Below, piece by piece: positions 56,488-64,000 of a stretch of DNA of 64,000 nt. The notes under the pieces were generated by a model that was given only the letters and a program-made list of their open reading frames with translations, did not search any database and had not been told where the DNA came from. The stretch lies in contig JARKIP010000017.1 in assembly GCA_029990175.1 (NCBI GenBank), positions 33,901,001-33,965,000 of the forward strand, written 5' to 3'. The DNA comes from Petunia secreta. Taxonomy: Eukaryota; Streptophyta; Magnoliopsida; Solanales; Solanaceae. Numbering within the stretch: the stretch's first letter is position 1; each line of letters begins with the position of its first letter. Position numbers and translations under genes: made by a program.

Positions 56488-58830
56488 TAATTCTCAAATC
56501 TGGAATGCGAATTAAACAGGAGAACTTAATATGTTTTAATGCACATCAATCAACATTATAAATACTCAGAAGGTAAAAAAAGATAGGAGAATGAATATGG
56601 TGATTAATTCACAAAAATATAATAAAATTGGCGAACAAAATAATTTACCCTACCTACAAATTACTTCAGCTAATAAAAACCCATATTGTTCAAGCCTCAT
56701 ATATATAAGATACTCATCCTATCTGCTATTGATTTTTAAAAAAAAAAAAAGAATTGGCCGGCAGAATGCACCCCTTATTTTCTCAAATGTTAAAAATAAT
56801 TTACATATAATGCTGCAAATAAGCGATGGATGAGTATTTGAAAGAAGTAGTTTGTTATATAATGGGATTTTTACACTCTATATCCATAAAATTTAAAGTA
56901 TTTACAAGCCACACCCATTACAAATTATACTACCCATAAAATTAAAAGTATTTACCCAACCTACCCATTTATTATTGTATACCTTTGTATACAAGTCTGT
57001 AGGGACATTTATTACTGTATATATTTGTTATGCCTTATAGGTATATACCTTTATGGTATACTGCATAAACTATGGTATACAAGTCTGGGTGGGTAGAGTG
57101 GGTAAATAATTTAGTGGGTAGGTCCGGTAATATTTGAAAGTAATGGGTAGTGGTTGTAATTATTTTAAGTTTTGTGGGTATTTTTGTAAGTGTCCCTTAT
57201 ATAATTGGGCATGTGGGCTTGTCCCACATCGGTGGTGTAAAGCCACCTTTAGTTCCTTTTAAGTCTGTCCTACTTGGTTATTTTATATGGTGTACCAATA
57301 TATAATATGTGTATATATTATACATTAATATTAAATACTTGGACTTGGGACGCGGGCGCGGGTCGGATCTTAAAATAATTATTTATTTTATTTTTTATTT
57401 CTATAACAGAAAATTAGATTTATTTGAATTTAAATTTTAAATTTAATTTCAAATAAACAGGCACATCTGTTTGTGAAATAAAACGCCTCTTTGAAAACGT
57501 CTGATGGAAGCCCTATAAAACCAGTGTTTGCCCAATGAAGTAACAGAAAAATCTGCAAGTATCAATTGTGGTTTGTTGTATCCTGAAGTAGAATTGTATG
57601 TATTCCCCAATCTGTATACGGGCAATATCTTCTTTAAGAAAAGCCGAATCTCGCGCCTCAAACCTTGTTTATTTCGTTTTGAATTCTATATTTTTCTAAC
57701 AGTATTTGCACCAGATTAATCTTCATCCATTTTGTGCACCATGTAGATTTATTCCAAATATTGACCAAATGCATATGAAGGTTGACCAAATATTTCTATT
57801 ACTCTCTTCAAGTTTCAACGAATCCTAATTTTATCAACTTTATCATCATTTCTCAACTAATTTTTAGAAGTTTTCAAAATTATAAATATAGCATAGCAGC
57901 TTACAGGATGGATAGTAACAACTAAAAATTAATCTAAGATGAAATGATAAAATATGTCTAATCCGTTTTGAAAAAAAAAAATATATACTGGCAAAGAAGT
58001 CGGCCTAATTTTTCCAATTCATATTTAAACTTTGATATATAAATTTAACAGGGATTCTTTGACAAATTTTTATCATATTTGATTTGCAAATTATGTTTCT
58101 TAAATCTACATAACTTAGACATCATTAACACGATTAGATAGGATAAATTAATTTACTTATTTACTTTTTGAAAAAAAAATATTTTATCCTTACTATATTT
58201 TTTTCCGTTTTAGCTGTAAAGTCAGCCAATGTTAATGTCAATAGAAAATATGATATAACATTTCATTTATTTTCCTCAGTACATTATTCACTTTCTAGGA
58301 TTATTATCATGCCTTTAGAAATAGACATACCATGCATAATTTTGCGCATAATGTAATCAAACATTTAATCCTACTCTTTCCACCAAAAAGGAGTGAATTC
58401 TGTAATCCGATAATCAAAATCCTACATAATATAGAGATACCAACATAATATAGTTATGAGACGAATAAACGAAAATATTCTAAATTTGATTAGTTTGATT
58501 ATAAACAATCTTCAAAGGTTGAACTCTAACTCTACTCTTACCTTTCGGCATTCAGTCTTGCTAATTTGTCCAAGGAAATGCTATTTCACCCAGTCATGCA
58601 TGTAAAGATTAACATTTTGTATGCCTGAAACTTAAAGAGAAAGCGAAATCAAAATTTGGCAAGATATTAGTAATTTTATATAAGCATAAGCTAATGATCA
58701 ACAACAAAAAAAGAAGAGAAGAAAGATCCAAAATCAAGATTAAAAAAATGTGCATAGTGAGATAAACCATTTTCAACAAACTTTTGTTATCAATCAGGGA
58801 CATAATTGTTTTTTGGCCAAAAAAAAAAAA
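56284..58830. other. AT-rich intergenic DNA
   Basis: Contains the AT microsatellite at 56423-56486, palindromic-looking repeats around 56870-57190 (CCACACCCATTAC... and its inverse), and near 57205 GGGCTTGTCCCACATCGGTGG, a phrase common in plant LTR or element ends. A unit at 58310-58367 also occurs at 44391-44448. No gene is seen. Confidence 0.5.
56423..56486. repeat. (AT)n microsatellite
   Basis: About 64 bases of almost pure AT repeat with one break (ATTATAT). Able to fold on itself and likely variable in length. Confidence 0.95.
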
Positions 58831-59077
58831 TACTACCTCCGTTTCAAAATGGTTGTCATGGTTTCCTTATTAGTCCGTTAAAAAAAAGAATGATACAATT
58901 TTAAATTTGGAAACTTTTTTGAGTTGAAACTACTACTTTACCCTTAATGAAATGATTTATAGTCACATATTTATGTATGACTTATTTTGGACCACAAGTT
59001 TCAAAAATTTTAGCACATTTTTTAAACTCCGCTCCAAGTCAAACTATTAAAACCATTTTGAAACGGAGGAGGAAGTA
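58831..59077. mobile_element. Stowaway-type MITE
   Basis: Starts TA-CTACCTCCGTTTCAAAAT and ends with the inverse AAAACCATTTTGAAACGGAGG near 59051, then GAGGAAG-TA. It is about 247 bp long. The internal phrases AAAGAATGATACAATTTTAA and GACCACAAGTTTCAAAA are shared with the MITE in the VQ intron, which makes them the same family. It has no coding capacity. Confidence 0.88.
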
Positions 59078-61333
59078 ATAAATATATAAGAAGATGAATG
59101 AAGCAGCAATGCATAAAAAGAAAACTTGAGTTAAACTTTTGAGTTTTGGTATCGGCAAAAAATGATTTCTTTGACCTCGATACTCTTTTTTTCTCTTATC
59201 AATTCCTTCATATACCTTCATGTATGCATACAAATTTAATACTTCATTTAGAGAATTAAACATGATAGCAGTGATGACATCCATTTTTAATTACGATATT
59301 TGTAAACAAACAAAAAAATAATGTGAATTAATTTTAGTCCAAATACTAAAAATATGTAAATATGAAATGAGATTAAAAAATAAAACAAAGAAGAAACAAT
59401 TTTCAAAATTTTCTTGTACATAATTATTTTTTGGCAAAGAAAGAAGAAAGAAAAGATAATAATATATACGAACATGAATGAAACTATAATAAACGCATGG
59501 AAAAGAAAACTTGAGTTTTTTTTTTTTTTTTAGCTTTGGTATTGGCAAAAAAGGATTTCTTGACCTACTTCTTCTTCTCTTATCAATTTCTTCAAATTCG
59601 GACAGGTATACATACAAATTAAATCGACTTTATCCGATGAACTAAACATGATGGAAGTGATGGCATCCATCTTTAGAATATTTGTGCACAAAAAAAAAAA
59701 AAAAAAAACCATCAATAAATTTTATCCAAATTTGAGTATGAATATATATCACAAAAAATTGAGATCATCTATCCCACATAAGTAGCGATAACATTAGTAT
59801 CTCAGTAAAATCACATAACAAATAAACTAAAGAAGTTGAATTTTAGTATCTTAACGTGATGATGCCAACTAAAACATTTAAAGTGGCATGGTGATGCCAA
59901 CTTCTTTATAAAATATCTTAACGTGGTGTTACTGTTTTCTAGTTATAAAAGAGTCGGCATCACCATGGCACTTTAAATTAATTGACCATATAAATTCAAA
60001 TAATAGAGTTTCAAGTTAACCTCTGGAACTAAGCGAAGAAGTTTAAGTAATTTCAGTTGTAATGCTTACCTGATAACTATTCCAAGCACAAAAAAAGTCC
60101 ATATCTTGCACTTAATGAGATTGCATCTGCAAAAGAATTATTGACTCACGGTACCAGCAAGTATCTACTAAATATCTGAAAAGAAATGGAAACAAAATTA
60201 GCAAAGTAGAGAGAAAGGAGTCAAGCTCATCATCTTACTTTGTTCATCACAACTCATGCGGCAATTTATACAATTTGAGTAATCAAAAACAGTAAGATAT
60301 CCCTATTGAAATTGAAATCTAGTGAAATTTGGATTTGTACTGCACTATATATAGAGGTATATTCAATTGACAATGTTACTTTCATCTTTGAAAATTACGG
60401 ATAATGATAAAGATAAAAGTTGTTAAGGATGTAAAATTCAAATTTGAAAAACCTTATGAGGTGTGAATTGGAAGCATACGTATTCGTAACACACATCTTT
60501 TTATCTCTCCCTTCATTTTTTATTTTAAATTTGCATATCAGCATTTGCATGTAAAACGTAACCTATTTTTATATTTTTAATTTGAGAAGATAAAGTTGAT
60601 TTGGTTTTAAGTTAAAGCATCTAATAGAAGATTTAAATTAGATAAGGATAAAGTTGAGTTAATTTTAAATTCAAGTATTTAATAGAAGATATTATCCAAT
60701 AAAAGGTTTCAAATTCGATTGTATACGGTGTATCAACACTCCTTCCTGTATTAGGAGTAGTTATTGATAAAATCAAATTCACAGTCGCATGGTTCAATCT
60801 TCATCTCCAAGTAAAAAAAGCAGTAGTTTTGTGGGTAAGCTTTCTCGAGCAAACGAAGTTCGCAAGATACATTTCAAGATAAGGTTTGTAAATACATTTA
60901 ATCTTTAAATTAATTTTTAAAAGATACTACTTATTTTTGAATTTAAATCAAATATCATTAATGGTTGTCCTAATATTCTATTCTATATTTTGTCCTAAGC
61001 GTCCTTTGTTTTTATATTATCCTTTGTTTTTATATATATAATATAGATATTTCTTTGTGGCTAAGCATAAGTCAAATCAGAGGTCGTCAGTATATGTAAC
61101 TGAGTGCTGCTGTGCTGGTATCTTTTTTTGTTTGCATATAATTTAGATATATTTTGACATAATCCACCGGTATACGTCCATAGTATGAGTCTCGTCGTTT
61201 CACTGAGACATAAAACAAATCTTTGGTCATCAATCTTTTATGTTAATTCAACATAGTCCCTTTGAAATCCTTTCTATATTCCTATTTCTCAATCAATCTT
61301 TTATGTTAATCTGTTCTAAATTCCAAAAATCAA
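59078..61333. other. AT-rich intergenic DNA and promoter region of the 61500 gene
   Basis: Two related blocks, near 59090-59300 and 59470-59700, share minus-strand wording such as KRRKEYRGQ / KRRRSRSRN, then HFLPIPKLK / PFLPIPKLK. This looks like a local duplication of non-functional sequence. 60964-61003 is an inverted copy of 44471-44510. No confident gene is seen. Confidence 0.45.
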
Positions 61334-61341
61334 TATAAATA
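61334..61341 (+). promoter_or_regulatory. TATA box of the 61500 gene
   Basis: TATAAATA followed by CTCCACCATAAC, about 160 bases upstream of the ATG, allowing a 5' leader of about 130 nt that ends in a pyrimidine-rich stretch. Confidence 0.6.
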
Positions 61342-61499
61342 CTCCACCATAACAAAGTCTCTTCAATCATTCTTAAGTTAATTAATCTAATCTACTTCCA
61401 CTCTCCACAATTGTTGTTAACTTCTAACTAGCCACCAACACATTTTTTTTTTCTTTTTCTTTCCTTTTCAGCTTCTTGAATAACACTTCCTGTACAAAA

Positions 61500-61994
61500 A
61501 TGGAAGCCAACGGGAAAATGAACAGGAAGGCTAGCAAAGAAAGTGGTATATTCATGAAGTGCATTAAGGCACCTAAAAGGTTTCTTATTAAAGCCAGGGA
61601 TGTTTACATCCGTAGCCTAACGGATTGTTCTTGTATGGCTGGTTATGGTAGTGTAATGGCATGTCCAGCTGGTCCACAAATTTCGACTTTGCCTAAGAGT
61701 TTTAGTATTAATTCCTCTTTATCTAATGAGAATGATGATTTTAGAGAGCTGATAAGGATCGCTTCCACAAGGAATCTTGAAAACAAAGTAGAAACAGAGC
61801 TTCACAGTAAAAATTCCCCTAAGAAAAATGGTATGAATAATGTACATGTGGTGCCTAGGAGTCGATCTGTTGCAATTGAGAGAATTGATGAAGATAAACC
61901 ATGTGATTTTGGTGAGGATGTTATTGTGAAGACAGATGTTTATCCAAGAAGTAGAAGCTATGCTGTTTCTACTAGAAGAACAAGGACGCTGTGA
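61500..61994 (+). CDS. Small conserved plant protein of unknown function
   Basis: An undamaged 164-aa frame in a single exon, starting MEANGKMNRK at 61500, with a TATA box in place. The N-terminal third has a basic block FMKCIKAPKRFLIKARDVYI followed by RSLTDCS, which I recall as a conserved feature of a plant-only family without known function. The middle is Ser/Asn-rich, and the C-terminal third has two repeats of the type VPRSRSVA and YPRSRSYA, ending in RRTRTL. There is no signal peptide or membrane segment. The codon pattern and intact frame contrast with the broken elements around it, so I take it as a host gene. I cannot assign a role. Confidence 0.7.
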   Translation: MEANGKMNRKASKESGIFMKCIKAPKRFLIKARDVYIRSLTDCSCMAGYGSVMACPAGPQISTLPKSFSINSSLSNENDDFRELIRIASTRNLENKVETELHSKNSPKKNGMNNVHVVPRSRSVAIERIDEDKPCDFGEDVIVKTDVYPRSRSYAVSTRRTRTL

Positions 61995-62405
61995 AATTGA
62001 GTTCATGCCTTCATGGGGGGTAGTTTGAAAGAAGTAATGAAGGTTACTCGGAATCCATATATATAATATTAATATACTTTTGGTCTCAAGAGAAGTGAGC
62101 TACATTACTCTTAGGCTTAAAAAATGAATTATCTTTTGTCTCATTTATCTGCTGTTTTACCTCATTTTTCCATTCGCCTTATTTAGACATTCTTAAAAGG
62201 CCTTCTTTCTTCCCTCATTTATTAGATTAATACACACACACACACACACCAGGAAATACAATATCCAACATCTAAATGGCCTATTGGGCATAAAATTCAA
62301 CATATAATGGAAATACTACAAGAAAAATGTACCAATTTACAAATACAAAAGCAATTAAAACATAATGAAATGAATTTCTATAAAAGCATGATCTATACAG
62401 CTCAG
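61995..62405. other. 3' flank of the 61500 gene with an AC microsatellite
   Basis: Includes a short (AC)n run near 62232-62249. The viral-like AT-rich sequence begins between here and 62410. No gene is seen. Confidence 0.5.
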
Positions 62406-62409
62406 AGTT

Positions 62410-64000
62410 ATGATAAAGGAATATAAAATAAAGAAAAGACCATTTAAAGGGTATGATCATCATCCAAAAAGAAAGATAAAAAAATACTATCTAAGAAGGT
62501 CGGGAGCTGAAAAACCATACTTGAATAAAGAAAGACATGTAATAAAATATAGAACATATAGAAATTATAGAAATAAACTAGAATGCTTTACTTATGGAAG
62601 TATAGAACATCTAGCAAATACATGTCCCAAAAGGATGAATGATAAAAGTAGAAATTCTCAATTAATAGAAGAATTAAAAGAAACATTAATAAACGTAGAT
62701 GAATATATGTCTGATAATGAAAGCATATATTCAGTAGTTAGTATAGAATTAGCAAAAAATGAGATAATATATTCTTCTGATTCTAAGGATGAAGAATTTA
62801 TAAATGAAATAGGAATAGAAAATTAGCAGTTAGAGGAGTTACACCTGAATACCTTTATGAATATTACAGATGATTGTAGACATAGTTTCGAGAAAAACAA
62901 AGGATTAGATAGTAATCCATGCTCTATATGTAAATAGTATCCAAGCAGAAATAAAAGAGCTAAACGTAGAATATGCTACATAGAAGGGTGAATTAAGTGC
63001 ATAGAACAATTCCTAGCAATAGATTTATCAAACGAAATAGAACTAGACGATAGAGAAGCTGTCTATACAACAAATCTTAGAATATCAGCATTAGAAAATA
63101 TGCTACTTAGAAGGGTGAATTAAGTGCATAGAAAAAGTCCTAGCAATAGCTTTATCAAACGAAATAGAACTAGGCAATAGAGAAGCTGTCTATACAACAA
63201 ATCTTAAAATGTCAGCATTAGAAAATTGATAAAATGATGTAGAAAGAAGGATAGTCAAAATAGAAAGAAATAAAGAAAAACTATAAGATGTGCCAGAGAC
63301 ATCAGTAGAACATGAATTTATGAATAAAGAATATGATGCCTTAATTTGTAATGAAGTTAAAAATTTTAGTACTATAAAAGTATTAGCGAGAATAAAAATA
63401 GAAGATGTCGAGATAGAAACCTTAGCCTTAGTAGATACTGGATGTACTAAATGTATAATTAATAAAAAGATAATACCAAATAAGTTGATAAAAACCTTAG
63501 AAAAATCAGAATTAGCTATGCAAATGGATGGAACTCATAATGTTTACAATCTTTATGTAGATAAAGCTTATATAAGTTTTATTAAAACATGTTTTAATTT
63601 TCGTCCATCTTATAAATTAGACAAGATATGAGCAAGAGATTTAAATATAAATACAGATTTTGTATTATGATTGAGCTTTATTTTAAATAATAGCAGTAGT
63701 TGTTTAGTTACCAGAGAAGGAATAACATTCTTCAAAAATCTCACTCATACACCTGTCCAGACAGAAAAATACCCCACTAGAAGTAGACATATTATAAAAC
63801 ATCAGAGTTCGGCAGAAAAGCATGGTGGACATATACAAGAAAATAAATCATGTTGTAAAAGTCGTAAAAATCGTGAAGATTGCGAAGAGAGTAACAACAT
63901 GATAGAGGAAATAGAAGAAGAAATTCATGAAGAAGGTATAGAAAAAGAATATACTTTGATAGAAGTAGATAGGGAATTTTATAATTTTAAAAAGGAATAG
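62410..64000 (+). pseudogene. Endogenous pararetrovirus (Caulimoviridae) fragment, broken, cut by the window edge
   Basis: Very A-rich plus-strand sequence, unlike neighbouring DNA. The first open segment (62410-62826) has a Lys/Arg-rich region and a coat-protein-type zinc knuckle near 62582-62625 in which the second Cys position is Tyr, followed by an acidic region. Another segment (63290-63631) holds an aspartic-protease-like stretch with LVDTGCTKCII. A third runs from 63671 to the edge. In-frame stops and shifts separate them, so it is a relic. The order coat protein then protease fits the polyprotein of plant pararetroviruses, perhaps solendovirus- or petuvirus-like; the genus is a guess. 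Reverse transcriptase would lie beyond the window. Confidence 0.7.
62971..63226 (+). repeat. Tandem duplication, 127-bp period, in the pararetrovirus fragment
   Basis: Copy 1 starts at 62971 and copy 2 at 63098. They share nearly all positions over about 127 bases (ATATGCTAC, then AGAAGGGTGAATTAAGTGCA, through GCATTAGAAAAT). 127 is not a multiple of three, so the duplication itself shifts the frame. Confidence 0.9.

Noticed and set aside
57200..57560. A solo LTR starting near the CCCACATCGG phrase
   Set aside because: No matching ends or target duplication could be found by eye, so no element is claimed.

Overview
This window is nuclear DNA from a flowering plant. The evidence is GT-AG introns, TATA promoters, plant-only gene families (phytosulfokine, VQ-motif, PHLOEM PROTEIN 2-LIKE A10) and plant transposon families. 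The Stowaway MITE sequence and the caulimovirid-like insert suggest an asterid, probably Solanaceae; that is an inference from remembered repeat families. There is no rRNA, CRISPR array or bacterial-style operon.

Only four host genes are well supported. They are a two-exon phytosulfokine precursor (200-1058, +), a PP2-A10-like membrane protein (1979-3247, -), a two-exon VQ-motif protein (10629-12051, -) and a small conserved basic protein of unknown function (61500-61994, +). The rest is largely nested transposable elements in various stages of decay.

Layout. 3858-9711 holds a decayed LINE with a roughly 1.5 kb insertion. The VQ intron holds a Stowaway MITE that was itself split by a retroposon. 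13349-17504 is CACTA-1, a short element encoding only a TNPA-like protein. 17960-30750 is LTR element A (Ty3/gypsy, Tat-like). It has lost its whole pol region by internal deletion, and CACTA-2 (19295-26758, with TNPA-like and tnp2-like genes) sits inside its gag. 31055-32145 is a foldback Mutator-like element with arms of about 0.5 kb, inserted in a copia-like fragment whose gag part is tandemly duplicated. 36540-38330 is a possible Pack-MULE with a gene fragment. 39541-43200 is an Ogre-like 5' fragment.

The most notable object is LTR element B (44748-56283). It is a young, structurally complete Tat/Retand-type element with a 5-bp target duplication and LTRs differing at 3 of 659 positions. 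Its reading frames run gag-protease, then RT-RNase H-integrase in the same frame across a UAG-CAA-UUA stop context. A tRNA-like unit with A box, B box and T4 terminator follows. An antisense four-exon gene with its own TATA box and G-box then converges on pol. The sense frames have internal stops and the antisense gene has frameshifts, so this copy is probably not autonomous.

The right edge (62410-64000) is a broken endogenous pararetrovirus fragment. Intergenic DNA between these blocks is AT-rich with microsatellites and small repeat remnants.
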